From the NCBI RefSeq assembly GCF_042650605.1, contig NZ_JBHSBN010000017.1:76446-140445 (forward strand): DNA of 64,000 bases, written 5' to 3'. Positions 26,457-35,467 of this stretch are shown here, in pieces. The translations under genes were made by a program, and so were the position numbers. This DNA comes from Micromonospora_J zhanjiangensis. Its GTDB lineage: Bacteria; Actinomycetota; Actinomycetes; Mycobacteriales; Micromonosporaceae. The notes below the pieces were generated by a model. The model worked only from the letters and a program-made list of their open reading frames with translations, made no database searches and was not told the origin of the DNA. Each line of letters opens with the position of its first letter. The stretch's first letter is position 1.

Positions 26457-28577
26457 TCACCGCGTCGGCAGGCCGAGGGTCGCGACGGCAGTGGGCAGGT
26501 CGGGGGCGTCGGCGAGGACGTGCAGACCGCCGTCGTTCTGGTGCAGCAGGACGGTGCAGCCGGCCCGGTCGAGCCGTACCGAGACGGTCCGGCCGGCGTA
26601 CCGGCGGGCCAACCGGGTGACCACCGGCACCGGGTCCTCGCCCGGCGCGGCGCCCGGATGCTGCGGCGTGGGGATCGATTCCGCCGGGTCCGTGGGTACG
26701 GCGTCGGCGAACGCCCCGTCAACGTACTCCCAGCAGGTGGCGGCGGCGGATTCCGGACTGCCGTGGTGCGGGAAGTCGTCGGGCAGGGCGGTCCGGGCGC
26801 AGAGGTCGACGTTCCAGAGCAGCCCGTGCACGCTGACCGGCTCGGTGTCGTCCAGCGAACAGTCCCGGGCGCTGACGACCAGCGCCAGGTCGAGGCCGTG
26901 GGCGAGCCGGGCCAGCTCGGTGATCGGTGGCGCGTCCGGCGAGGTGGCCACGATCAGCAGCCGGGCGGCGGCGCGGCCGTCACCGGCCTGGGCGATGTGT
27001 TCCCGCACCGGGTCGGCGTCGGCGGCGGGCAGGGGGACGACGCCGTCGAGCAGGAAATGGTCGATCGGGATGGTGTCGTCGGTGTCGACCAGGTGCTCGG
27101 GGCGTACGCCGAGGGTGGCGGCCCACGACGCGAGCCGGTAGGGCTCGGAGAGCTGGACCACCGGTCCGCCGCCCGGTCCGGCGGCGACCTGCGGCGCTCC
27201 CGTCTCGTCGCCGGCCCGCCAGTGCAGGTGGACCGACCGGTCGACCAGATCCGTGACGGTGACCAGCAGCTCCGCGTAGATCTTCTGGGTGTCGCGGCAA
27301 CGGTGGCAGGCCAGCTGTCGTGGCTGTACGCCGGTGCCGCCGCAGTCCGGGCAGGTCGGGTCGGCGGGTCCCCGCTCGGTGCCGGCCGGGTCGGCGAGCC
27401 GGCGGGCACAGTCGCAGACGCTCAGCCGCTGGCCGGGTACGCAGTCGGGGCACGGCCCGTACCGGACGGGGTCGCCCCACGCCGACGGCGCCGGCGGTTC
27501 GGCACACCGCAGCAGGGCGGTGGTGTGCCGACGGACCACCTGGCCGGTGCGGCGTTCGGTGAGCTGCTCGGTGCGACCGCCGGGCCGCAGGCCGCTGTGC
27601 CACCAGCGGCCGTCCCGCCAGACGGCCTGCGCACCCGGCAGCCCGCCGCCGGTGGCGCGGTCGACGCAGTCGGCGACGACCCGACGTTCGAGCCGGCCGG
27701 CGTCCATCCGGTCGGGACCGGCGGGGCCGGTCCGGTCGGGTCGGGCGGTGGGCCGGGGGCCGGTCCGCAGCAGGTGGGCGGGCGCGGCCCGGCCCCGGGT
27801 GCGCAGGTCGACCAGTGCGTCGGCGACGTCGGTGGCGCGCAGCGCCACCGCCAGGTCGCCGGCCCGGCCACGTTGCGACGGTGGCACGTCCCCGCCAGGC
27901 AACTCGTAGCGGACCTCCCAGTTCAGCTCGCCGAGGTCGGTGCGGCGGGCCTCCACCACCAGATCGAGCAGGAGCAGGTCCGCCGTCGCGCACAGCCGGG
28001 CCAACCGCCGGCCCGGATCCGGCGCGGCCGGCCGCTCGACGCGACCGAGCACGACCCGCCACGGGCCGCGGTCCCGCTCCACGATCGCGCGGGCCTCCAG
28101 CTCGGTGCGTCGGTCCGCCGGCAGGTCGGGACACCAGTGCGCCGGCAGCGGAATGGGCGGCTCCCGATGCGTGTCGTGGGGGAGGCCCACCGTGTCGGCC
28201 AGGTCGTCCAACAGCGGCGCCAGGTCCAACCACCAGCCGGCGCCGGACCGGCTCGGCGTGACCCTGCCGGGCGCCACCGACGCCGACGCGACCGCGCCGG
28301 TGTCCAGATTGACCATCGTGAAGACCAACTGCGCGCGACGCCGGCCACCCTGCCGGCAGTGGGAACAGCCCGCCGCGACGCTGCCGGCACCGCCGCAGAG
28401 CCGGCAGTCCCGGTACGCCTCCCGGCCTGCCCCGCCGTCCACCTGCTCCACCAGGAACCGGTCGCCGTACTCGGTGCACCCGCACGGGCGCAGGGTGAAC
28501 GTCATTCCGTCGCAGTCCGGACACGCGATCACCAGGGGCGACCTGCCCGGTCGGTCGGCGGCAACACGGAAGAGCAC
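26457..28577 (-). CDS. unknown 706-residue protein with two DnaJ-like Cys clusters
   Basis: A large soluble protein I do not recognise by name. The N-terminal 80 residues hold CxxC-type pairs (C19/C22, C32/C34, C58/C61 in CRLCGGAG, C71/C74), and a second cluster near residues 375-450 has CPDC, CDC, CPDCGGTG and CHRC. Both resemble the zinc-binding CxxCxGxG repeats of DnaJ. Long beta-rich stretches follow each cluster, suggesting an internal duplication of a zinc module plus sheet domain. The start is GTG at 28577, weakly supported. No signal peptide or membrane segment. A chaperone-like or tRNA/protein-binding role is possible but unproven. Confidence 0.68.
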   Translation of the reverse strand: MLFRVAADRPGRSPLVIACPDCDGMTFTLRPCGCTEYGDRFLVEQVDGGAGREAYRDCRLCGGAGSVAAGCSHCRQGGRRRAQLVFTMVNLDTGAVASASVAPGRVTPSRSGAGWWLDLAPLLDDLADTVGLPHDTHREPPIPLPAHWCPDLPADRRTELEARAIVERDRGPWRVVLGRVERPAAPDPGRRLARLCATADLLLLDLVVEARRTDLGELNWEVRYELPGGDVPPSQRGRAGDLAVALRATDVADALVDLRTRGRAAPAHLLRTGPRPTARPDRTGPAGPDRMDAGRLERRVVADCVDRATGGGLPGAQAVWRDGRWWHSGLRPGGRTEQLTERRTGQVVRRHTTALLRCAEPPAPSAWGDPVRYGPCPDCVPGQRLSVCDCARRLADPAGTERGPADPTCPDCGGTGVQPRQLACHRCRDTQKIYAELLVTVTDLVDRSVHLHWRAGDETGAPQVAAGPGGGPVVQLSEPYRLASWAATLGVRPEHLVDTDDTIPIDHFLLDGVVPLPAADADPVREHIAQAGDGRAAARLLIVATSPDAPPITELARLAHGLDLALVVSARDCSLDDTEPVSVHGLLWNVDLCARTALPDDFPHHGSPESAAATCWEYVDGAFADAVPTDPAESIPTPQHPGAAPGEDPVPVVTRLARRYAGRTVSVRLDRAGCTVLLHQNDGGLHVLADAPDLPTAVATLGLPTR

Positions 28578-28874
28578 GACGGCATCACCCTTTCCTTCGG
28601 CTACGGGACCGGACCGGCCGCTCGCGCCCCATCGTCGGCGGCGGTCGACCCTCCAGCGCCGACGGCGACGGATCCGTTACCCGACTGCCCCCGCTTCGCC
28701 GGGCGTCACGCCAGGCGGGTGGCTGGCGGCTCGGCACCTGCCGGCTCGGACGGGCCCCGCTGCGCAGGGCCGGTCCAGGCTTCGCGAGCTGGAGACGCTT
28801 CGCCGGGCGTCACGCCCGGGGCTGGGGAATCTGAGTGTCGTCCCAGCGACACTCAGATTCCCCAACCCCGCCGG
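28578..28874. repeat. intergenic region rich in short palindromic repeats
   Basis: About 297 bases hold no convincing gene. The word GCTTCGCCGGGCGTCACGCC occurs twice (near 28691 and 28798; second copy exact over most of its length), and CCGGGCG TCA CGCCCGG forms a 7-bp hairpin in the second copy. A strong 17-bp hairpin follows (listed separately). The segment looks like a patch of REP-type dispersed elements between two minus-strand genes. Confidence 0.55.
28824..28863. terminator. perfect 17-bp stem-loop
   Basis: The left arm 28824-28840 (GGGGAATCTGAGTGTCG) and right arm 28847-28863 (CGACACTCAGATTCCCC) are fully complementary around the 6-base loop TCCCAG. It lies 11 bases past the stop of the minus-strand gene at 28875, the right place for a terminator, though no T-run follows. 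Confidence 0.65.
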
Positions 28875-29669
28875 TCATGCCTGCCAACCGGCGGCGGTAA
28901 GCGCGGCGCGGAGCTGGGCGACGACGTCGTCGGGGTGATGTCGGACGTCAAAAGCGGTGAACCGGAGAATTCGGTCACCGGCGATCCAGATCTCGTTCTG
29001 TCGGCGCAGGTCGGCGGCCCAGTACCGCGCCTCCATGTGGTGGGCGCCGTCGATCTCCACATGCAGCCGCCATCGCCGCCACCGAGCGTCCAGATATCGG
29101 GTACGCCCGCCAGCGTCCACCCTACGTTCCTGCAGATCTGGGACGGGCAGGCGATTCCGGCGACAGAGCCGGACGAAGTCGATCTCGGACAGCGCCTCGG
29201 CCCCGCCGGCGATGTCGGCGAGGGTGTGGCGGATCAACCGATGGCGCTTGACGTTCGGCATCCGCTCGACCACCGCGTCGATCTCGGCCGGGGTCACCCG
29301 GCGTTGCTGGCAGCCGGCGGCAAGAATGGACTGCGCCTCGTCGTCGGTACGGGCCCACTGCGCCGCGTCGACGAGCGAACGGGCCATCGTGGTCCGGGAC
29401 GGCCGGCCTGCCTGCCGGTCGGATTCGGGCAGTTGCCGGGTCCGTCGCACCCGCACCGGGGGCAGGCCGAGCGGCAGCCGGTTCAGCAGGCTCGCCACCC
29501 GCCGACCGTGCGGCACCAGCACGTCGAGCAGCTCGTACCGCCAGCTGCCGCGCAGTCCGCCGGCCTTGGCCGCCGCCAACCCGGCCAGCATCGCGCCCTC
29601 CCCGGCGGCGAGCACGGCCACCCAACGGTGTTGGTCCTCGGCCAGCGGCCCGTTCCGGCTCGCCAGCAC
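28875..29669 (-). CDS. DUF559 (Vsr-like endonuclease fold) protein
   Basis: A 264-residue protein whose C-terminal ~90 residues form a DUF559 domain: YLDARWRRWRLHVEIDGAHH, then WAADLRRQNEIWIAGDRILR. The E-x-D and downstream charged residues fit the PD-(D/E)xK fold shared with very-short-patch repair nucleases. The N-terminal part is helical with a possible wing-like segment, as in many actinobacterial DUF559 proteins. The GTG at 29669 is the first standard start, but the frame stays open upstream to about 29739 with plausible residues (FDRRICANV), so the true N-terminus may be longer or damaged. Function is unknown. Confidence 0.72.
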   Translation of the reverse strand: MLASRNGPLAEDQHRWVAVLAAGEGAMLAGLAAAKAGGLRGSWRYELLDVLVPHGRRVASLLNRLPLGLPPVRVRRTRQLPESDRQAGRPSRTTMARSLVDAAQWARTDDEAQSILAAGCQQRRVTPAEIDAVVERMPNVKRHRLIRHTLADIAGGAEALSEIDFVRLCRRNRLPVPDLQERRVDAGGRTRYLDARWRRWRLHVEIDGAHHMEARYWAADLRRQNEIWIAGDRILRFTAFDVRHHPDDVVAQLRAALTAAGWQA

Positions 29670-29932
29670 ATTCGCACAGATCCGGCGATCAAACCCGGGC
29701 CGCGTCGCAAGCGGTGTCGGCGCACCGACGCTGTCGCCTCAACGACGGTCCGGTGGCGGCGGACCCGGCCCACGCGGTCCGGCGACGATGGCGCCGATGC
29801 GTGGCGGCGGAGCTGTCCGAACCGAGGAACGACGCGATTAACCGCCGGTCGGGGCCGGGACCGGCGCGGTTCGTCGATTCAGGGCGCCGCCGTGCCGACG
29901 GTGACGTGCGGGACCGCGCGTATCCGGAGGCG

Positions 29933-30640
29933 TCAGCCCGCGCGGACGGAGAACTCGTTGCCGTCCGGGTCGGCCAGCTCGACGGCGCCGTCCGTACCGG
30001 TACCGAGCCGGGTGGCACCGAGGGCGACCAGCCGGTCGACCGTCGCCCGTTGGTCACCGTCGGTCGGTGCGAGGTCGAAGCGCTGCGGATTCCGGCCGCC
30101 CTTGGCGGTGACCGGCGGGCCGCCCCAGGCGACCTTCGTTCCGCCGTACGGTGACTGGATCGCGGTCTGCTCGTCCTGGTCCCACACCAGCGGCCAGCCC
30201 AGCGCCTCGCTCCAGAAGAGTCCGACCTCGCGGGTGCCGTCGCAGGCGATCTCGCCGAGCGGCCCGCACCCGGCGAGGTAGGCGTTGCCCGGCTCGATCA
30301 CGCAGAACGCGTTGCCCTCGGGGTCGGCCAGGACGATGTGCTCCTCCTCGGGGCGTTGCCCGACGTCCAGGTGGCCGCCGCCGAGGCGCAGCGCCGTCGC
30401 CACGTGCTGCCGCTGCTCGTCGACGTCGGCGCTGGTGAGATGGAGGTGCAGCCGTCTCGTCCCGGCCTTCGCCGCCGGACCGGGGACGAACCGCAGGCCG
30501 AGTTGGGTGTCGTCGCCGGGCAGCAGCGCACCAGCGGCGTCGTTCCCGACGACCTCCCGGCCGAGCATCTCGGCCCAGAACCGCCCCAGACGCGCCGGGT
30601 CCTGCGCGTCGAAGGTCACCGTCAGCACCGGCAAGATCAT
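29933..30640 (-). CDS. VOC (glyoxalase/bleomycin-resistance fold) protein
   Basis: A 235-residue protein made of two vicinal-oxygen-chelate modules. The first runs from LTVTFDAQDPARLGRFWAEM to HIVLADPEGNAFCVIEPG, the second from REVGLFWSEALGW to VELADPDGNEFSVRAG; the paired DPEGN/DPDGN ends are the usual VOC signatures. Such proteins range from glyoxalases to antibiotic-binding proteins. The ATG at 30640 is chosen because homology begins with MILPVLTVTFD; a GTG farther upstream (30724) would add 28 unlikely residues. No neighbour suggests a substrate. Confidence 0.85.
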   Translation of the reverse strand: MILPVLTVTFDAQDPARLGRFWAEMLGREVVGNDAAGALLPGDDTQLGLRFVPGPAAKAGTRRLHLHLTSADVDEQRQHVATALRLGGGHLDVGQRPEEEHIVLADPEGNAFCVIEPGNAYLAGCGPLGEIACDGTREVGLFWSEALGWPLVWDQDEQTAIQSPYGGTKVAWGGPPVTAKGGRNPQRFDLAPTDGDQRATVDRLVALGATRLGTGTDGAVELADPDGNEFSVRAG

Positions 30641-30736
30641 GACGGTACGGTAGCCAGGCTCCCGCGAGGCGACAAGGTATTTACCGGCCACCAGCGTTGG
30701 TCCGGAAAGGGTGGCTCGAGTCACCCGGCAAAACCG

Positions 30737-31765
30737 TCAACAGAACGGGCTGCCGAGTTCGTAACGGTTCGGGTCAGGTACCTCCTCGATGCCCTTGAAA
30801 TCACCTCGCATGGCCCAGATCTGCCGATAGTTGGCGTGCCCCTGACTGATCGGCGTTCCGTCGGCAGCCAGCCGGGTCCGGTCGGCACAACTCATCGGGC
30901 TGAGGGAGAACGGATGACCCTCGTCGGTTATGACGACGTGCCTGGCCTCGTTGCCGAGGTGGTAGTCGATACGGATCTCGAAGGACACCGCCCACCGGCT
31001 GGCCACCGACCGGACGACGAGGGTGTCCTGGACCGCGTCCTTGATCGTGAGGGTCTTCTTCTGGAAGAACAACTCGCCAGGCTTGTACTCCCCACTGTCG
31101 TCCCGGCGGGCCGCGACCCGGGCCCGGGGGTCGGCCTCGTCGAAGTCGAACATCATCTCGACCGTGTTGCCGGACTCCTGCGGCGGGACGAAAAGCAGGG
31201 TCCCGTCGTACGGCTTCTCGCGCCGGACGTTGACGGGTTTGATGCTGTCCACCCTGATCGGCTGGTTGCGCCGACCCTCGACGGTCAACCGCAGCGTCTG
31301 CTTCGGAATCTCGGCGCCTCCGGCAGCCCGTAACTCGGCGGCGAGCCGATCCAGGCTGTACCCGTCCGGGTCGGTGTAGTCGAGTGACCATTTGCCCAGG
31401 AAGCTCTTCTGCCGGGCGGTCAGTTCAACCCCCGTGGGCAGCGCGATGACCCAGCCGTCATTCTCATGGGCGACGGTGTAACGCAGATCCTCCGTCGACC
31501 GCGCGACTTCGCGGATCGCGTCCTTGGCCGCGGGGCCGTCGACCACCTCGGGCCCGGCCCAGAGCAGCACCGCGCTGAACGCGCCGGCCACCACGGCGGC
31601 CGTCACGCCGGCGATCCACCCGACGGCCGACTTGGTGAGCCCTCGCCACCAGGGCGCAGGCTGATCCTTCTCCTCGGGGCGAACCGGCTGGATCTTCTCA
31701 TCGGGGCGGCCCGGCCTGGACGAATTCGGTCGGCGCGCTGTTGCTCCACGCTTCTTGCGCGACAT
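30737..31765 (-). CDS. membrane-anchored hypothetical protein
   Basis: A 342-residue protein with a basic, proline-rich cytoplasmic N-terminus, one transmembrane helix (GWIAGVTAAVVAGAFSAVLL, about residues 49-68) and a long extracytoplasmic domain. That domain contains beta-rich segments (TLRLTVEGRRNQPIRVDSIK and VEMMFDFDEADPRARVAAR) and three cysteines near its end region. I do not recognise the family. The ATG at 31765 follows AAGGGAG. It is divergent from the DUF3152 gene; the two may share a control region. Confidence 0.7.
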   Translation of the reverse strand: MSRKKRGATARRPNSSRPGRPDEKIQPVRPEEKDQPAPWWRGLTKSAVGWIAGVTAAVVAGAFSAVLLWAGPEVVDGPAAKDAIREVARSTEDLRYTVAHENDGWVIALPTGVELTARQKSFLGKWSLDYTDPDGYSLDRLAAELRAAGGAEIPKQTLRLTVEGRRNQPIRVDSIKPVNVRREKPYDGTLLFVPPQESGNTVEMMFDFDEADPRARVAARRDDSGEYKPGELFFQKKTLTIKDAVQDTLVVRSVASRWAVSFEIRIDYHLGNEARHVVITDEGHPFSLSPMSCADRTRLAADGTPISQGHANYRQIWAMRGDFKGIEEVPDPNRYELGSPFC

Positions 31766-32111
31766 CCCGCTCCCTTCCCTCAGCCATCGTCCCCTCCCGG
31801 CGCCGGCGGTCACCCGCCTGCCGATCGGCGTCCCGACCGCGGAGCGTACACAGAGGACTCCACTCTACGAAGCGTTACGCACTATGGCGGACCGCGGCGG
31901 GCTGCGGCGACGCCGATCGACCCGGATGGTCGCACCTGCGGTCACCGGGTCAGCGCGACCAGCAGTACGCGCATCCGACCACGGTAGGCGGCAGTGGCCA
32001 CGGCAGGCCCGCCCCGCGGGGATCGCCGCAACTTTTCCCACCGCGAGTCAACCTTTTCCCGCTGCCGTCCGTAACCTTGGGTGGGATCGACTGCGGGGAG
32101 GAAGATCAACT
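31766..32111. promoter_or_regulatory. divergent intergenic region
   Basis: This 346-base gap separates a minus-strand membrane protein gene from the DUF3152 gene. Promoters for both should lie here. The only clear signal is GGGGAGGAAG at 32095-32104, the ribosome-binding site for the right-hand gene. I found no RNA gene, operator or coding remnant. Confidence 0.45.
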
Positions 32112-33203
32112 GTGCGTGGCGGCGAGGGACGCGGGTCGGCACCACCACGACGATCACCCCGGACGACTCCGCCCCGGCAGCAACGACCCGGTCCGCCGCC
32201 GGCCCGCCAGGCCCAGCCGATCCGCCCGCCGGATCCGGCCCGTCGGCCCGAACCGGCCCGTCGGCTCGACTCTGCCCGTCGATCCGGGCCGCCGCCCGGC
32301 CGCGGGTCCGCCGCGCAGTACCGTCCCACCTCCTCGGCCCGGCCACTGCCCCGGTCGCACCGCCGTCCCCGCCGCCGGCGCCCGTTAACGGTCGTGTTCA
32401 CCGTGCTCGCCGTGCTCGCCGGGCTCGGCCTGGCGGCCGGTGGCGCGTACGCGGCGAAGGGCGGCAAGCTCGGCGACTGGAGCCTGGACGCGCTGTCCGG
32501 CAAGGGCGACGCGGCCGCCGTACCCCCGACCGGCAGCCCCACGCCGGTTCGCGTCGGCACGCCCCGGCAGGCGACCGCCGGGCCGTCGACCGTCGCGGAA
32601 CCGACCGTGACGTATGCCCAACGCGGCACCGGCACCTGGCGGACCGCCAAGGAGCAGGGTGCCGTCGCCGGTCGTTCCGGCCAGTTGCTGCGCTACCGGG
32701 TCGCGGTCGAGGGAGGCATCGGCAACATCGACCTGGAACGGTTCGCCGGCCAGGTCGCGGCCATCCTGGCCGACCCTCGGGGATGGACCGGAGGCGGCAG
32801 GTGGCGGCTGCAGCGGGTCGGCCCCCGGGTCGCCGCCGACTTCACCGTCCAACTGGCCACCCCGGTCACCCGCAGCCGTCTCTGCGGCGACACCACCGAC
32901 CTCTACACCTCGTGCCGGGTCGGCGATCAGGTGGTGCTCAACGTGGCCCGCTGGGTGCGCGGCGTGCCGCAGTTCGGTGGTGACCTGACGACCTACCGGC
33001 AGTATCTGGTCACCCACGAGGTCGGGCACCGGCTCGGCCACGGCCACGAGTTGTGCCCGAAGGCGGGCGGGCCGGCACCGGTGATGCAGCAGCAGACCTT
33101 GGGCCTGCACGGTTGCCTGCCGAACGCCTGGCCCCGGCCGAAGGACGCGGACTTCGCCGGCCCGCCCGGCGCGTACGACGATCCGATCCCGACGGACGGC
33201 TGA
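32112..33203 (+). CDS. DUF3152 membrane-anchored metzincin-like protein
   Basis: A 363-residue protein with a long Pro/Arg-rich cytoplasmic tail (residues 1-92), one transmembrane helix (LTVVFTVLAVLAGLGLAAGG) and an exported domain of the DUF3152 family. It carries a full metzincin zinc signature HEVGHRLGHGH (His302, Glu303, His306, Gly309, His312), plus four cysteines that could form disulphides (RLCGD, SCRVG, LCPKA, GCLPN). It therefore looks like a surface zinc protease, although activity of the family is not established to my knowledge. The GTG at 32112 follows GGGGAGGAAG with good spacing. Confidence 0.83.
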   Translation: MRGGEGRGSAPPRRSPRTTPPRQQRPGPPPARQAQPIRPPDPARRPEPARRLDSARRSGPPPGRGSAAQYRPTSSARPLPRSHRRPRRRRPLTVVFTVLAVLAGLGLAAGGAYAAKGGKLGDWSLDALSGKGDAAAVPPTGSPTPVRVGTPRQATAGPSTVAEPTVTYAQRGTGTWRTAKEQGAVAGRSGQLLRYRVAVEGGIGNIDLERFAGQVAAILADPRGWTGGGRWRLQRVGPRVAADFTVQLATPVTRSRLCGDTTDLYTSCRVGDQVVLNVARWVRGVPQFGGDLTTYRQYLVTHEVGHRLGHGHELCPKAGGPAPVMQQQTLGLHGCLPNAWPRPKDADFAGPPGAYDDPIPTDG

Positions 33204-33254
33204 GCACCGCCCGGCGGACCGTCCGCACCCGGTACCGGACCGCCGCACCGGCGG

Positions 33255-33611
33255 TCAGTCGGCGGAGCTGCTCCGGGTGGTCCGGCGCCGGGCCGGACGC
33301 CGGCGGGGACGCTCCTGCCCGCCGGCGAGCCTGGTGTGGGTCAGCACATTGGCCAGACCGATCCCGATCACCGCGAGCCCGACCTGGAAGGCGAGCACGA
33401 TCCAGTCCCAGTGCAGCACCCACAGCCGTACCGGGGCCCGGTCGTCCACGCCGAGCCAGCGGGCGAGGAACAGCCCGAGCAGCGCCGCGCCCACCCCGAT
33501 GAGGAAGGTCAGGAACGCGCCGATGCGCTGCCGACCGGGCAGCACCAGCCGCCCGAGCACCCCGATCAGCACACCGACCAGGATGGCGCTGAGATAGTCG
33601 GTCACCTGCAT
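33255..33611 (-). CDS. GlsB/YeaQ/YmgE-type small membrane protein
   Basis: A 118-residue protein with three hydrophobic segments. The first motif, ILVGVLIGVLGRLVLPGRQ followed by IGAFLTFLIGVGAALLG, is typical of transglycosylase-associated (GlsB/YeaQ) stress membrane proteins. The C-terminal 25 residues are strongly basic (RPRRRPARRRTTR), which is an addition to the usual short form. The ATG at 33611 follows GGGAGCG. It is convergent with the DUF3152 gene and lies just before the IS605-type element. Confidence 0.72.
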   Translation of the reverse strand: MQVTDYLSAILVGVLIGVLGRLVLPGRQRIGAFLTFLIGVGAALLGLFLARWLGVDDRAPVRLWVLHWDWIVLAFQVGLAVIGIGLANVLTHTRLAGGQERPRRRPARRRTTRSSSAD

Positions 33612-33806
33612 GTCGGGCGCTCCCTTCGACCTGATGTCCGGTCGGTGGATGCCCGGAACGCCGCCCTCGGCAAACCTTCCGCAGGTCACCGGCGTCGCGG
33701 CGCCGGTCCGAGCACCCCGCGGCGGCCCGCCCGAGCACCCGGGTCGCGGCCGTTCAGCAGCTCGTAAGGCTGGAACGCCGGCCTTTCAGGGTCGGGAGGA
33801 AAGCCG

Positions 33807-34238
33807 TCACTGAGCGGGACGTTTCTGGTTTTCGATGTATTCCTTGACCACCGTAAGGGGTGTTCCGCCGCAGGTTCCGGCGAAGTACGACGGGGACCAC
33901 AGGTGCCCGTTCCACAGGTATTTGCGCAGGTGGGGGCTGTGTTCCTGGCGTAGGTAGCGGGCTGAGACGCCCTTGAGGCTGTTGACCAGCTTCGACAGGG
34001 TGACCGTCGGCGGGTAGTGGACGAGCAGGTGGACGTGGTCGGTTTCGCCGTTGAATTCGCGCAGCTCTGCGCCGAAGTTTCGGCACACGTCGGCCATGAT
34101 CTGTTCGCAGCGGGTGAGGATCGGGTCGGTGAGTGCTCCTGTCCGGTACCTGGTGGTGAAGACCAAGTGGACGTGGAGGTTGTGCACGACCGAACGGCCG
34201 CGGCGGACATCGGGGTCTGGGGTCCATCGTGGTGACAC
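33807..34238 (-). CDS. tnpA: IS200-like Y1 transposase TnpA
   Basis: HUH-type single-strand transposase of 143 residues, the normal size. The HUH motif is DHVHLLVHYPP (His68 and His70) and the nucleophile is Tyr134 in VKEYIENQ; LHVHLVFTTRYR near the start and LWSPSYFAGT are other family marks. All active-site residues are intact, so this copy could mobilise the element. The GTG start at 34238 gives MSPRWTPDP. It is divergent from tnpB. Confidence 0.92.
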   Translation of the reverse strand: MSPRWTPDPDVRRGRSVVHNLHVHLVFTTRYRTGALTDPILTRCEQIMADVCRNFGAELREFNGETDHVHLLVHYPPTVTLSKLVNSLKGVSARYLRQEHSPHLRKYLWNGHLWSPSYFAGTCGGTPLTVVKEYIENQKRPAQ

Positions 34239-34261
34239 AGACCAAATGATACAGTGGGCAC

Positions 34262-35467
34262 GTGAAGCTGGTCGTGCAGGTGAAACTCCTGCCGTCGCCG
34301 CAGCAGGCGACGGCGTTGGAGGCGACCCTGCGCGCCTGTAACGCCGCGGCGTCCGAGGCCGCCGCCACGGCCCGGGAGGTCGACTGCTACCGCAACTATG
34401 ACCTGCGTAAACACGTCTACCAGGGCATCAAGGCCGATCACCGGCTCGGCGCCCAGGCCGCGCAGCATGTGATCAAAAAGGTCTGCGACGCCTACAAGGC
34501 CCTGGCCGCGAACGTCCGGGCGGGCAACTACGGCAAGCCCGGCTCGAAACGCCGCCAGGCGATCGAGACCAACCCGATCACGTTCCGGTGGGAGGCCGCG
34601 CAGCCGTACGACGCGCGGATGCTGTCGTGGCAGCGCGACGCCCGCACGGTGTCGATCTGGACGGTCGACGGCCGGGTCAAGAACGTCGCCTACACCGGCT
34701 CCGCGGACCAGCTCAAGGCCGTGACCACGCTGCCGGTCGGCGAATCCGACCTGGTCCACCGCGACGGCATGTGGTTCCTGTACGCCACCGTCGAGGTGGA
34801 CGAGCCAGAGCTGATCGACCCGAACGGGTTCCTCGGCGTGGACATGGGCATCGCAAACATCGCATACGACTCCGACGGCACGGGATATGCCGGCGGACGA
34901 CTCAACGGCTACCGCCGCCGGCAGCAGCGACTGCGCCGCCGGCTGCAGGTCAAGGGCACCAAGTCGGCCCGGCGGCTGCTCGCCCGGCGTCGGCGCACTG
35001 AAGCGCGGCACGCCGCGAACGTGAACCACGTGATCGCCAAGACCATCGTGACCGAGGCTGCACGCACCTCGCGCGGGATCGCCGTCGAAGACCTGACGGG
35101 AATCCGCGCCAGGGTCCGGCTCAGGAAGCCCCAACGGGTCACGCTCTCCTCGTGGTCGTTCCACCAGCTCGGCGCCTTCCTGGCCTACAAAGCCCGCCGG
35201 GCCGGTGTACCGCTGGTCCAAGTCGACCCGCGGTACACCTCCCAGACCTGCAACCGGTGCGGACACCGCGACAAACGCAACCGCCCCGACCAGGAAACCT
35301 TCACCTGTCGATCGTGCGGGGTCGTTGCCCACGCCGATCACAACGCGGCCCTCAACATCGCTCAACGCGGTGTCGAAGGCTGGGGCGCAGTCAACCGACC
35401 ACACGCGGCCCGACCTCGCAGCCAACGAGGAGGAGACCTGCAAGCCTGGCCCTCTAGGGCCGGGTAG
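34262..35467 (+). CDS. tnpB: TnpB RNA-guided nuclease (IS605 OrfB)
   Basis: A 401-residue TnpB. The RuvC-like catalytic residues are Asp194 (GVDMGIANIAY), Glu276 (IAVEDLTGI) and Asp359 (HADHNAALNI). A zinc ribbon is formed by Cys330, Cys333, Cys349 and Cys352 (CNRCGH, CRSCG). TnpB enzymes cut DNA guided by a transposon-end RNA and keep the element in place after excision. Start GTG at 34262. The C-terminal ~20 residues (PRSQRGGDLQAWPSRAG) run into the right end, where the guide RNA scaffold would overlap the gene. Confidence 0.93.
   Translation: MKLVVQVKLLPSPQQATALEATLRACNAAASEAAATAREVDCYRNYDLRKHVYQGIKADHRLGAQAAQHVIKKVCDAYKALAANVRAGNYGKPGSKRRQAIETNPITFRWEAAQPYDARMLSWQRDARTVSIWTVDGRVKNVAYTGSADQLKAVTTLPVGESDLVHRDGMWFLYATVEVDEPELIDPNGFLGVDMGIANIAYDSDGTGYAGGRLNGYRRRQQRLRRRLQVKGTKSARRLLARRRRTEARHAANVNHVIAKTIVTEAARTSRGIAVEDLTGIRARVRLRKPQRVTLSSWSFHQLGAFLAYKARRAGVPLVQVDPRYTSQTCNRCGHRDKRNRPDQETFTCRSCGVVAHADHNAALNIAQRGVEGWGAVNRPHAARPRSQRGGDLQAWPSRAG

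Noticed and set aside
26208..30281. 1357-codon open frame on the plus strand
   Set aside because: It runs opposite to four minus-strand genes and reads mostly as Pro/Arg/Gly repeats; no domain is visible.
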